A stretch of 6,319 bases of DNA from Clostridia bacterium (GTDB lineage Bacteria; Bacillota_A; Clostridia; Christensenellales; Borkfalkiaceae): NCBI GenBank assembly GCA_017462825.1, contig JAFTQI010000035.1:1-6319 (forward strand). Reading direction: 5' to 3'. Made by a program: the position numbers and the translations under genes. Below are positions 1 to 6,306 of this stretch, piece after piece. Positions within the stretch are counted from its first letter, which is position 1. Each line of letters starts with the position of its first letter. The notes under the pieces were generated by a model. It did no database searches, had not been told where the DNA came from, and saw nothing but the letters and a program-made list of their open reading frames with translations.

Positions 1-16
1 ATGTAGTTGTTAGTCT

Positions 17-47
17 TTGACTAAAACAAAAAAGTTGTATGTATGCT
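17..47 (+). promoter_or_regulatory. possible weak promoter ahead of the 5S rRNA gene
   Basis: A TTGACT box (17-22) is followed 19 bases later by TATGCT (42-47), a poor -10 with a long spacer. Start of transcription would fall near 54, about 20 bases before the 5S gene. It may instead be chance sequence in a 23S-5S spacer, since the window starts too late to show whether a 23S gene precedes it. The TTGACT also belongs to a small inverted repeat (TAGTC/GACTA, 11-23). Confidence 0.2.
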
Positions 48-59
48 GCGGAAACGCAG
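46..59 (+). other. GAAA-tetraloop hairpin just upstream of 5S rRNA
   Basis: CTGCG (46-50) pairs with CGCAG (55-59) around a GAAA loop, and the flanks TAT (42-44) and ATA (63-65) can extend it across a small internal loop. GNRA-capped stems are typical of structured RNA. A hairpin 14 bases before mature 5S could be a processing or insulating stem in the precursor transcript; that role is inferred. Confidence 0.45.
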
Positions 60-72
60 AGTATATAACCAT

Positions 73-186
<114 letters not shown>

Positions 187-194
187 TTTCAATA

Positions 195-230
195 GCCCCG
201 TTCGCAAGAACGGGGCGTATTCTTTTGTTT
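195..230 (+). terminator. intrinsic terminator of 5S rRNA
   Basis: A perfect 9-bp GC-rich stem, GCCCCGTTC (195-203) with GAACGGGGC (208-216), is closed by a GCAA tetraloop and followed by a T-rich tail (gtattcttttgttt). It begins 9 bases after the 5S 3' end. The layout is that of a strong rho-independent terminator ending an rRNA transcript. Confidence 0.93.
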
Positions 231-299
231 GATGAAGTTATGCTTTGTAAAAAGCTCTAAAAAGGAAAAATGGGCGCACCATGTACGCGTTGAAATTAA

Positions 300-335
300 A
301 AAGGTCGAAATTCTAACGTTAGAATTTCGACCTTT
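300..335 (-). terminator. perfect 36-bp palindrome, likely terminator of the fucU unit
   Basis: Two 18-base arms (300-317 and 318-335) are exact reverse complements with no spacer, centred on AACGTT. As RNA the stem would be about 16 bp with a tiny loop. On the minus strand the arm ends in CC followed by five T and AATTT, which suits intrinsic termination of the leftward fucU transcript; on the plus strand only three T follow. The TAA that ends the HTH reading frame lies at the centre of the palindrome (319-321). A dimeric DNA-binding site is an alternative reading. Confidence 0.75.
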
Positions 336-513
336 CTACACATAAAATTTCATTCGCATCTAAATCTAGCTCTGTACAAATTCTCGAAAGGGTATCTAAT
401 GCAGGCATGCTGCGACCTGTGATATAATGAGAAATCATAGATTGGTTGACACTAATTCGTTTTGCGAGTTCTTCTTGGGTGATAGTTCTCTGTTTTAATG
501 CTTCCGCAAATTC
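319..513 (-). pseudogene. start-less Xre/Cro-type helix-turn-helix remnant behind fucU
   Basis: Reading leftward, 64 codons and a TAA follow the fucU stop codon directly and in the same frame. The peptide begins EFAEALKQRTITQEELAKRI and contains a recognisable HTH_3 (lambda repressor-like) domain: scaffold helix TQEELAKR (residues 12-19), recognition helix NQSMISHYITG (23-33), then the typical GRSMPALDTL stretch and an LDLDANEIL end. There is no ATG, GTG or TTG codon in frame before the Met inside the recognition helix (residue 26), and everything upstream is fucU coding sequence. The domain therefore has no usable start and seems to have lost its first few residues and its own control region at the 513/514 junction. 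The last residues (about ERSKF) are encoded by the palindrome. The best reading is a 5'-truncated regulator gene, now part of the fucU 3' untranslated region. Stop-codon read-through producing a FucU-HTH fusion is possible but unsupported. Confidence 0.72.
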
Positions 514-936
514 TTATTTGATAACGCCTTTTTTGATGATAACGTTGGCGTAAATTGCGCCTTCGCCCGTCGCGATGACGGCATAAGCTTTCTTCGCCCT
601 TTCGTAAAATTCGAAGCGTTCCAAGTTTCCTGCGCGAAGATTATCGTCGTGTTTTTTCGCGATTGCGAAATACTTATCCCAAATCGTGGGCGTGGGGTCG
701 CCGTTTGTTGTTTGCATTAAAAGCAAGTTTTCTTGCGCATAGGTATCAAGGGGAATCAAAGAGAGTACGGCATCGAGAATGTCTTCACCGCCGTGACCGT
801 CGGCACGCACAACTCTTTGTCCGCACGTTTCCGCAGGGAAATTCCCGTCGGCAATAACAATTTCGTCGCCGTGACCCATTTCGCAAAGAATTTTCAAAAG
901 CTCGGGGCTTATGATTTTCGGTATATTTTTAAGCAT
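514..936 (-). CDS. fucU: L-fucose mutarotase (RbsD/FucU family)
   Basis: FucU is a cytoplasmic enzyme that interconverts the alpha and beta anomers of L-fucose (and of related sugars such as ribose) so that the form used by the isomerase is available. The 140-aa product has the same length as E. coli FucU and follows its pattern from end to end: LISPELLK-like start, MGHGDEIVIAD (residues 20-30), RADG (44-47), ERFEFYERAKKA (106-117), ATGE (122-125) and the C-terminal KKGV. From the known family chemistry, His22 is the expected proton donor, while Asp30, Arg107 and Tyr129-Asn131 would bind sugar; all are present at these exact positions. FucU rather than RbsD is favoured by the length and by ERFEFYERAKKA. 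The ATG at 934-936 has an AAGGAG box 9 bases upstream and a consensus promoter. No fucose isomerase, kinase, aldolase or transporter is in the window, so the gene stands apart from its usual pathway partners. Its 3' side abuts the HTH remnant. Confidence 0.95.
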   Translation of the reverse strand: MLKNIPKIISPELLKILCEMGHGDEIVIADGNFPAETCGQRVVRADGHGGEDILDAVLSLIPLDTYAQENLLLMQTTNGDPTPTIWDKYFAIAKKHDDNLRAGNLERFEFYERAKKAYAVIATGEGAIYANVIIKKGVIK

Positions 937-945
937 AATATTTTA

Positions 946-951
946 CTCCTT
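946..951 (-). promoter_or_regulatory. ribosome binding site of fucU
   Basis: On the minus strand AAGGAG lies 9 bases before the ATG at 936, a near-ideal Shine-Dalgarno sequence. It fixes the start codon of fucU. Confidence 0.85.
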
Positions 952-964
952 TTTCTTTTTAATA

Positions 965-993
965 AGTGTAGCATATTTTCTATGGAAAGTCAA
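965..993 (-). promoter_or_regulatory. sigma-A-type promoter of fucU
   Basis: Minus strand: -35 TTGACT (993-988), a 17-base spacer and -10 TACACT (970-965). Five of six -35 bases and four of six -10 bases match consensus. Transcription would start near 958, giving a leader of only about 20 bases before the fucU ATG, just long enough to hold the AAGGAG box. Confidence 0.8.
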
Positions 994-1005
994 TATTCCC
1001 TCACA

Positions 1006-1031
1006 AAAAACCTTTAAATTTGAAGGTTTTT
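1006..1031. repeat. 26-bp inverted repeat between divergent promoters
   Basis: Arms 1006-1018 (aaaaacctttaaa) and 1019-1031 (tttgaaggttttt) are complementary except for one T opposite G. The element sits 12 bases upstream of the fucU -35 and 12 bases upstream of the sbcD -35, almost midway between the two divergent promoters. That placement suits an operator for a dimeric regulator. The A- and T-rich ends also resemble a bidirectional terminator, but no gene reads into it from either side, so that role makes little sense here. Confidence 0.5.
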
Positions 1032-1043
1032 CCTTGTTCCCCC

Positions 1044-1072
1044 TTGTCAAAGGGCGTAATTTATGGTACAAT
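1044..1072 (+). promoter_or_regulatory. sigma-A-type promoter of sbcDC
   Basis: -35 TTGTCA (1044-1049), a 17-base spacer and -10 TACAAT (1067-1072), preceded by TGG, which provides an extended -10 element. Transcription would start near 1079, about 25 bases before the sbcD ATG. Confidence 0.8.
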
Positions 1073-1094
1073 AATAGGCAAATAAAAGTTTAAA

Positions 1095-1100
1095 GAGAAG
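1095..1100 (+). promoter_or_regulatory. weak ribosome binding site of sbcD
   Basis: GAGAAG ends only 3 bases before the ATG at 1104. Match and spacing are both poorer than for fucU or gap, which would fit low expression of a repair nuclease. No better site exists in the short leader, and the protein start MKFIHLSDLH is fixed by family conservation. Confidence 0.4.
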
Positions 1101-1103
1101 TTT

Positions 1104-2243
1104 ATGAAATTTATCCATTTATCCGATTTGCATATTGGAAAACGAGTCAACGAGTTTTCAATGCTCGAGGACCAAGAATATATCTTGGCAAAAATCTTGC
1201 AGGTTATCGACGAAGAAATGCCAAACGGCGTGATTATCGCAGGGGACGTCTATGATAAGAGTGTGCCGTCCGCGGAAGCCGTGCGCCTTTTTGACGATTT
1301 TTTGTATCGACTTGCAAAACGCAAAATGCCGACCTTTATCATCAGCGGCAACCACGATTCTCCCGAAAGAATCGCTTTCGGCTCACGTATTATGGGGAGC
1401 AGCGGTATTCATCTTTCGCCCGTTTATAACGGCGCGGTCGAGCCGATTGTTTTACAAGACGAATACGGCGAAGTTTGCTTATATATGTTGCCCTTTATCA
1501 AGCCTGCACACGTCCGTAGATTTTATGAGAATGAAGAATTCAACTCGTACACGGGTGCTATGTCCGTGGCAATTCAGCATATGCACGTGGACGAAACGAA
1601 GCGCAACGTCCTTATTACCCATCAATTCGTGACAGGTGCGGCGAGAACGGATTCGGAGGAAGTATCGGTCGGCGGTTCGGATAACGTAGACGCGGGCGTT
1701 TTCGCGCCTTTTGATTACGTTGCGCTTGGGCATATCCACCGTCCGCAAAATTGCGGTGCCGTGCGTATCCGCTATTGCGGTACGCCGCTTAAATACTCTT
1801 TTTCAGAAGCGAAGGATAAAAAGTCGGTCACGGTGGTGGAGTTGGGCAAAAAAGGAGAGTTGGCGGTGCGTGAAATTCCGCTTATACCTAAGCGCGAAAT
1901 GTGTGAAATTAAGGGCAAATATGCGGAGTTGACCCTTAAAAGTTATTATGAAAACACCACGTATACGGACGATTATATGCATATCACGCTTACGGACGAG
2001 GAGGATGTGCCCGACGCGATCGGAAAGCTTCGCGCCGTATATAAAAACCTTATGAAGCTAGACTACGACAATACGCGTACACGTACGCAATCGCAAATCA
2101 CGGGTGTGCAGGACGTGGAAACAAAGAGTCCTATCGAACTTTTTGGCGAGTTTTACGAAACGCAAAACGGTCAGGAAATGACCGAGGAACAGCAGTCGTT
2201 TGTTTGTGATTTAATAGAAAAGATTTGGGGGAATGACGCATGA
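1104..2243 (+). CDS. sbcD: exonuclease SbcCD subunit D (Mre11-type nuclease)
   Basis: SbcD is the nuclease subunit of the SbcCD complex, the bacterial counterpart of Mre11-Rad50, which opens hairpins and cruciforms and trims blocked double-strand ends with Mn2+ and ATP. The 379-aa protein carries all the metal-binding motifs of the calcineurin-like phosphoesterase fold: DLH (Asp8, His10), GDVYD (Asp48), GNHD (Asn83, His84, Asp85), the ITHQF histidine (His173) and GHIH (His210, His212). The C-terminal third (from about 265) is the capping and SbcC-binding region and is less conserved. Length is close to the usual 370-410 residues. The start is certain because MKFIHLSDLH begins at the first beta strand of the fold. 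It has its own promoter, and its stop overlaps the start of sbcC by 4 bp (ATGA), indicating translational coupling and matched amounts of both subunits. Nothing is truncated or missing. Confidence 0.97.
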   Translation: MKFIHLSDLHIGKRVNEFSMLEDQEYILAKILQVIDEEMPNGVIIAGDVYDKSVPSAEAVRLFDDFLYRLAKRKMPTFIISGNHDSPERIAFGSRIMGSSGIHLSPVYNGAVEPIVLQDEYGEVCLYMLPFIKPAHVRRFYENEEFNSYTGAMSVAIQHMHVDETKRNVLITHQFVTGAARTDSEEVSVGGSDNVDAGVFAPFDYVALGHIHRPQNCGAVRIRYCGTPLKYSFSEAKDKKSVTVVELGKKGELAVREIPLIPKREMCEIKGKYAELTLKSYYENTTYTDDYMHITLTDEEDVPDAIGKLRAVYKNLMKLDYDNTRTRTQSQITGVQDVETKSPIELFGEFYETQNGQEMTEEQQSFVCDLIEKIWGNDA

Positions 2244-5005
2244 GACCGTTAAAACTCATTTTATCCGCATTTGGACCGTATGCCGATCGGACGGAATTGG
2301 ATTTTGAAAAGCTGGGTGAAAACGGCTTATATTTGATTACGGGGGATACGGGCGCGGGCAAAACGACGATTTTCGACGCCATCACGTACGCGCTTTACGG
2401 CGACGGCAGCGGCGCGAACCGCGAACCGTCGATGTTTCGTTCCAAATATGCAAAGGCGGAAGTGCCGACGGAAGTGGAGCTGACTTTTCTTTGCCGAGGA
2501 AAGGTGTATAAAATTACGCGCAGTCCTGAATATGAGCGACCCAAAGCGCGCGGTGAAGGGGTGACGAAAAAGCCTGCAGACGTGACCCTGGTATGCCCGA
2601 ATGGGGATATTATCACGAAAGTAGGGGCGGTGGCAAACGCGATTCAAGAGATTATTGGGATTGACAGAAATCAGTTTTTGCAAATTGCGATGATTGCGCA
2701 AGGGGATTTTTTAAAGCTCCTGCTTGCGCCAACGGAAAAACGAATCGAAATCTTCCGCCAAATTTTTAAAACGGAAAATTACCGCTTTTTGCAGGATAAA
2801 TTAAAGGAAGAATATTTGTCGATAGAGGGCGAGCGCAAGAGCATGCGCGCGAGCATACAGCAATATATAAACGGCGCAGTTTGCGATGAGGAAGACCCGT
2901 TAAAAGGGGAACTTGAAAAAGCGAAAAAAGAGGAAATGAGCGCTGTGGACTGTATTTTGCTTCTTCAAAAAATTCTTGAAGGAGATCGAGCTCGTAAAAC
3001 GTTTGTCGAGCAGTCGGAGCAAGAGCAACAAAAGAAGCTGGACGAGGTGAACGTTCTTTTTAGTAAGGCGGAAGATTTTAATAAGGCGAAAACGGCGTTT
3101 GTGAACGCGCAAGCGCGAATGACCCAAGAAAATGAAACGCTTGAAGGCTTAGAAATAGCATTAAAGCGCGCGCAAGAAAAGGAAAAGGAAACGGACGGGC
3201 TCAACAAACGAATTGCGGCGCTTGAAAACGATATTCCTAAATACAAAGAACTTGCGGAAAACGTGCTTAATTTGCAAAAATGCAAGGACCGTGTACGAAT
3301 TGAAAAAGAAAAGAGGGAGAAAAGACAGTCCGATAAAGAACGTTATCAAGCGACGTTGGACGGTTTAAAAGGGATTTTAGAAACGCATAAAAACGCACTG
3401 GAGCTCAAAGCGAACAAAACCGCGGAAAAGGAAAAAGCGACCGAGCGTTTGGCGGCGCTTGAACAAGTGCGTGCGGATTTGACGGAATACCGCAATCTTT
3501 TGACTGCGCTCCAGACTCAACAAGCCGCATATGAAAGCGCACGCGAAAGATATGCCCTTTTGAACGGCGAGTATGCCGCGAAAAACCAAGCCTTTTTGGA
3601 CGAGCAGGCAGGTGTTTTGGCGGACGGGTTAAAGGAGGGTGAGCCTTGCCCTGTTTGCGGCTCGAAAAAGCATCCCTGCCTTGCAAAAAAGGCGGAAAAC
3701 GCGCCGACGGAAGCGGAACTGAAAAACGCCAAGGCAGTCTTGGAAAAAGCGAACAAAGAAATGACGGAGGCAAGTCAACGCGCGGCAACAACGCGCGGGA
3801 AAGCGGAGAATAGTAAATCCGCCTTGGAAAACGCGTTGAACAGGCTTTTGAACCATTCGGAAATCAAGGGCGCGGAGCAAGGGTTAGCGCAAGCAATTGA
3901 AATGCAAAAAGTTGTGTTGGAAGGCATAGAAAAAGCCTTAGAGGAAGCAGCGAAGAATGAAAAAGCGTTAAAGTCTGCACAGGAGCGAATTCCTAACGGT
4001 GAAAAAGCGGTCAAGGACGTTGAAACCGAGTTGTTAGAATTAGAAAAGCGCATTGCTGCGGATGCAAAGGAAGCGGACGGGCTTGAAGAACAAATCGAGA
4101 AACAGCGCAAGAGTTTGCAATACCCGTCGCAAGCGGACGCGGACGGGGAAATTGTGCGCTTAAAATCGGCGCGCGACGGCTTGAAAAAAGCGCTTGAACA
4201 AGCGCAAAGCGCGCATGCAGATAGTCAAAGGGCGGTAGCAGGGTTGCGAGGAAATATCGAACAGCTTGAAAAACAGCTCGCCGAAACGACCGAGCTTGAC
4301 GTGGAAAGTTTACGCGCGCAAAAGAGTGTTTTGACGGCGAAAAAGGCCGAATATGCGAATTGGAAAGAGGCGATTTCCGTCCGTATCAGCGCGAACGAAA
4401 CGACGGTCAAAGAGCTTGAAAGGCAAAGCGGGAAGCTTTTGGAAACGGAAAAACGGTTGCAATGGGTAAAAGCTCTGCACGCGACCGCAAACGGTATGCT
4501 TACGGGGAAAGAACGCGTAAAATTGGAAACGTATATCCAAATGACCTATTTCGATAGAATTATCACGCGCGCAAACACGCGGTTTATGGTAATGTCGAGC
4601 GGGCAGTACGAACTCGTGCGGCGCAAGGAAGCAGAAAACAACCGCGCGCAAACGGGTTTAGATTTGGACGTTATCGACCACTATAACGGCACAGTGCGCA
4701 GCGTTAAGACGCTTTCGGGAGGCGAATCGTTCAAAGCTTCGCTCTCGCTCGCGCTTGGACTTTCGGACGAGATTCAGTCGTCAGCAGGAGGGATTAAGCT
4801 GGATACGATGTTTGTAGACGAGGGCTTTGGTTCTTTGGACGAGGAAAGCTTGTCGCAGGCAATGAAAGCTCTGAACTCACTCGCGGAAGGAAACCGCTTG
4901 GTGGGGATTATTTCGCACGTAGCGGAGCTTAAAGAGCGCATCGAAAAACAAATCGTGGTGACGAAAGAACGAACGGGCGGCAGTACGCTGACTGTAAGAA
5001 CGTAG
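2240..5005 (+). CDS. sbcC: exonuclease SbcCD subunit C (Rad50-type SMC ATPase)
   Basis: SbcC is the ATPase and DNA-tethering subunit of SbcCD; ATP-driven closing of its two heads controls DNA access to the SbcD nuclease. The 921-aa protein has the full Rad50 order: Walker A GDTGAGKTT (residues 35-43, Lys41), Q-loop Gln154 in AMIAQGDFLK, a long Lys/Glu/Ala-rich coiled coil (about 170-465), a zinc hook CPVCGSKKHPC (470-480, with Cys470 and Cys473 as the CxxC that binds zinc between two molecules), the returning coiled coil (about 490-765), the ABC signature LSGGE (825-829), Walker B TMFVDEGFG (Asp860, Glu861), D-loop SLDEE (865-869) and the switch His893 in ISHVAE. The hook lies at the midpoint, as expected for antiparallel arms. 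It is shorter than the 1048-residue E. coli protein, within the range of Firmicutes members. GGGGGA (2227-2232), 7 bases before the ATG, is its RBS inside sbcD. Alanine codons are mostly GCG, unlike gap downstream. Confidence 0.97.
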   Translation: MRPLKLILSAFGPYADRTELDFEKLGENGLYLITGDTGAGKTTIFDAITYALYGDGSGANREPSMFRSKYAKAEVPTEVELTFLCRGKVYKITRSPEYERPKARGEGVTKKPADVTLVCPNGDIITKVGAVANAIQEIIGIDRNQFLQIAMIAQGDFLKLLLAPTEKRIEIFRQIFKTENYRFLQDKLKEEYLSIEGERKSMRASIQQYINGAVCDEEDPLKGELEKAKKEEMSAVDCILLLQKILEGDRARKTFVEQSEQEQQKKLDEVNVLFSKAEDFNKAKTAFVNAQARMTQENETLEGLEIALKRAQEKEKETDGLNKRIAALENDIPKYKELAENVLNLQKCKDRVRIEKEKREKRQSDKERYQATLDGLKGILETHKNALELKANKTAEKEKATERLAALEQVRADLTEYRNLLTALQTQQAAYESARERYALLNGEYAAKNQAFLDEQAGVLADGLKEGEPCPVCGSKKHPCLAKKAENAPTEAELKNAKAVLEKANKEMTEASQRAATTRGKAENSKSALENALNRLLNHSEIKGAEQGLAQAIEMQKVVLEGIEKALEEAAKNEKALKSAQERIPNGEKAVKDVETELLELEKRIAADAKEADGLEEQIEKQRKSLQYPSQADADGEIVRLKSARDGLKKALEQAQSAHADSQRAVAGLRGNIEQLEKQLAETTELDVESLRAQKSVLTAKKAEYANWKEAISVRISANETTVKELERQSGKLLETEKRLQWVKALHATANGMLTGKERVKLETYIQMTYFDRIITRANTRFMVMSSGQYELVRRKEAENNRAQTGLDLDVIDHYNGTVRSVKTLSGGESFKASLSLALGLSDEIQSSAGGIKLDTMFVDEGFGSLDEESLSQAMKALNSLAEGNRLVGIISHVAELKERIEKQIVVTKERTGGSTLTVRT

Positions 5006-5016
5006 AATTTAATTGC

Positions 5017-5040
5017 TACAATATTGTATAAATAATTTTT
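5017..5040 (+). other. AT-rich palindrome plus T run after sbcC, doubtful terminator
   Basis: TACAATATTGTA (5017-5028) is a perfect 12-bp palindrome followed by aaataa and a run of T. The stem would be short and almost all A-T, so it is a poor intrinsic terminator. No better candidate lies between the sbcC stop (5005) and the gap promoter, so sbcDC transcripts may partly read into gap. Confidence 0.25.
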
Positions 5041-5059
5041 TGAAAACGGCGTAAAATTA

Positions 5060-5088
5060 TTGACGAAAGGGAAAAATTATGTTAAAAT
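5060..5088 (+). promoter_or_regulatory. strong sigma-A-type promoter of gap
   Basis: -35 TTGACG (5060-5065), a 17-base spacer and -10 TAAAAT (5083-5088), with TGT immediately before the -10 as an extended element. Each hexamer differs from consensus at one position. Transcription should start near 5095, leaving a leader of about 72 nt. Confidence 0.85.
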
Positions 5089-5095
5089 GATATTT

Positions 5096-5114
5096 GGACG
5101 AATGCGGTTTGTCC
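5096..5114 (+). promoter_or_regulatory. hairpin at the 5' end of the gap leader
   Basis: GGACGAA (5096-5102) pairs with TTTGTCC (5108-5114), with one G-U pair and a 5-base loop. It begins within a base or two of the predicted transcription start, so the mRNA would carry a stem at its very 5' end, a place where stems are known to protect messages from 5'-end-dependent decay. As DNA, the same repeat could bind a regulator just downstream of the start site. Confidence 0.45.
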
Positions 5115-5152
5115 GATTAAAAGTTGTCACAAAATAAATTTTTTCATATATT

Positions 5153-5157
5153 GGAGG
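5153..5157 (+). promoter_or_regulatory. ribosome binding site of gap
   Basis: GGAGG lies 9 bases before the ATG at 5167, within an otherwise AT-rich and unstructured stretch. It supports high translation and fixes the start. Confidence 0.9.
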
Positions 5158-5166
5158 ATCTCTATT

Positions 5167-6186
5167 ATGGCAAACGTAAAAGTTGCAATCAACGGTTTCG
5201 GCCGTATCGGTCGTCTTGCTTTCAGACAGATGTTCGACGCAGAAGGTTATGAAGTAGTTGCTATCAACGACCTTACCAGCCCTTCCATGCTTGCGCACCT
5301 TTTGAAGTATGACACGGCGCAAGGCAGATACAAATACTGGGATAAAGTAACGGCTGACGACGAAGCTGGTACGATCACCGTAAACGGCAAGACCATCAGA
5401 ATTTATGCTGAAAAAGACGCAGCAAACTGCCCTTGGGCTCAATACGACGTTGACGTTGTTTTGGAATGCACGGGCTTCTACTGCTCCAAAGCAAAATCCG
5501 AGGCGCACATCAAAGCTGGCGCAAAGAAAGTTGTTATCTCTGCTCCCGCAGGCAACGACCTTCCTACCATCGTTTACAGCGTAAACGAAAAGACGATCAA
5601 GAAGAACGATACGATCATCTCCGCAGCTTCCTGTACGACGAACTGTCTTGCTCCTATGGCTAACACCCTCAACAAGCTCGCTGCTATCAAGAAAGGTTAT
5701 ATGACCACGATCCATGCTTACACGGGCGACCAAATGGTACTCGACGGTCCTCATAGAAAGGGTGACCTTCGCCGCGCTAGAGCAGCTGCTGCGAACATCG
5801 TTCCTAACTCCACGGGCGCTGCAAAGGCAATCGGCCTTGTTATTCCCGAACTCAACGGCGTTCTTGACGGTTGTGCACAACGTGTTCCCGTTCCTACCGG
5901 TTCGCTTACCCAACTCGTTGCTATTTGCGACGGTGAAGTAGACGCAGCTACGGTTAACTCCGCAATGAAGGCAGCGGCTTCCGCATCCTTCGGTTACACG
6001 GAAGAAGAACTCGTTTCGTCCGACATCATCGGTATCACGTACGGTTCGTTGTTCGACGCTACGCAAACGAAGTGCATGCCCATGGGCGACGGCACGACGC
6101 TTGTTAAGGTTGTATCCTGGTACGACAACGAAAACTCCTACACGAGCCAAATGGTAAGAACGATTAAGTATTTCGCAGAACTTTAA
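5167..6186 (+). CDS. gap: type I glyceraldehyde-3-phosphate dehydrogenase
   Basis: This cytoplasmic tetramer oxidises glyceraldehyde 3-phosphate with NAD+ and phosphate to 1,3-bisphosphoglycerate, the central step of glycolysis. The 339-aa protein starts with the Rossmann motif NGFGRIGR (9-16), has Asn34-Asp35 at the end of the second strand (Asp35 favours NAD+ over NADP+), the catalytic SCTTNC with Cys156, the partner His183 in TIHAYT, the S-loop region [15 protein letters not shown] (194-208), PNSTGAAKA (213-221), the phosphate-site QRVPVPTGS (238-246), and WYDNE (318-322). Length and all key residues are normal. Start choice is supported by GGAGG at 9 bases and by the usual distance from Met to the nucleotide motif. 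Codon use is strongly biased (GCT/GCA for Ala, AAC, GAC, CTT), unlike the GCG-rich sbcC, as expected of a highly expressed gene. It has its own promoter and terminator, so it forms a single-gene transcript here rather than a visible gap-pgk operon. Confidence 0.98.
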   Translation: MANVKVAINGFGRIGRLAFRQMFDAEGYEVVAINDLTSPSMLAHLLKYDTAQGRYKYWDKVTADDEAGTITVNGKTIRIYAEKDAANCPWAQYDVDVVLECTGFYCSKAKSEAHIKAGAKKVVISAPAGNDLPTIVYSVNEKTIKKNDTIISAASCTTNCLAPMANTLNKLAAIKKGYMTTIHAYTGDQMVLDGPHRKGDLRRARAAAANIVPNSTGAAKAIGLVIPELNGVLDGCAQRVPVPTGSLTQLVAICDGEVDAATVNSAMKAAASASFGYTEEELVSSDIIGITYGSLFDATQTKCMPMGDGTTLVKVVSWYDNENSYTSQMVRTIKYFAEL

Positions 6187-6208
6187 TCTTTCGAAAAACT
6201 TTAAAAGA

Positions 6209-6243
6209 CAAGCCCTTAGAGTGTTTCGGAGGGCTTTGTTTTT
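6209..6243 (+). terminator. intrinsic terminator of gap
   Basis: AAGCCCT (6210-6216) pairs with AGGGCTT (6230-6236), extendable inward by a U-G pair and GA/UC across a mismatch. The stem is followed by tgttttt. It begins 24 bases after the gap stop codon and should end the transcript. Confidence 0.88.
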
Positions 6244-6278
6244 GCGGTGGGTTTTGTCAGATTTTGTCGCAAATGGGT

Positions 6279-6306
6279 TTCACGGTAAACAAGAAGATTG
6301 TATATA
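6279..6306 (+). promoter_or_regulatory. weak candidate promoter for a gene beyond the window
   Basis: TTCACG (6279-6284) and TATATA (6301-6306) lie 16 bases apart; TATAAA (6303-6308) is an alternative -10 at 18 bases. No coding start is seen in the remaining 11 bases, so this cannot be tied to a gene. Confidence 0.3.

Noticed and set aside
231..299. AAGGA followed by ATG (about 266-280) suggesting a small gene
   Set aside because: The frame stops after seven codons, and nothing else in this 69-base spacer is recognisable.
733..1093. Plus-strand open frames antisense to fucU and across the fucU/sbcD intergenic region
   Set aside because: They overlap the well-supported fucU and two promoters, have no RBS, and translate into sequence without recognisable features.
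1252..1748. Overlapping plus- and minus-strand open frames inside sbcD
   Set aside because: sbcD is intact in its own frame with every motif present. The alternatives have low-complexity, non-domain translations and no start signals.
3405..3791. Antisense open frame of 128 codons, and several similar ones, inside sbcC
   Set aside because: They are antisense to the Lys/Glu/Ala-rich coiled coil, giving Phe/Leu/Arg/Ser-rich translations typical of shadows, and none has an RBS or a recognisable domain.
3010..4300. Recurring short words such as GAAAAAGCG and GCGCAAG in sbcC, suspected as DNA repeats
   Set aside because: They come from the heptad-rich Lys/Glu/Ala/Gln protein sequence and the GCG codon preference, with no regular spacing or palindromic structure.
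5077..6150. Long minus-strand open frame (357 codons) covering almost all of gap
   Set aside because: It is a shadow of gap. Its translation is rich in Val, Arg and Cys with no known domain, it lacks a ribosome binding site, and the biased codon use of gap removes antisense stop codons in that frame.
6251..6270. Repeated TTTTGTC within the last 75 bases
   Set aside because: Two copies of a 7-base T-rich word in an AT-rich spacer are expected by chance, and no array or symmetry is present.
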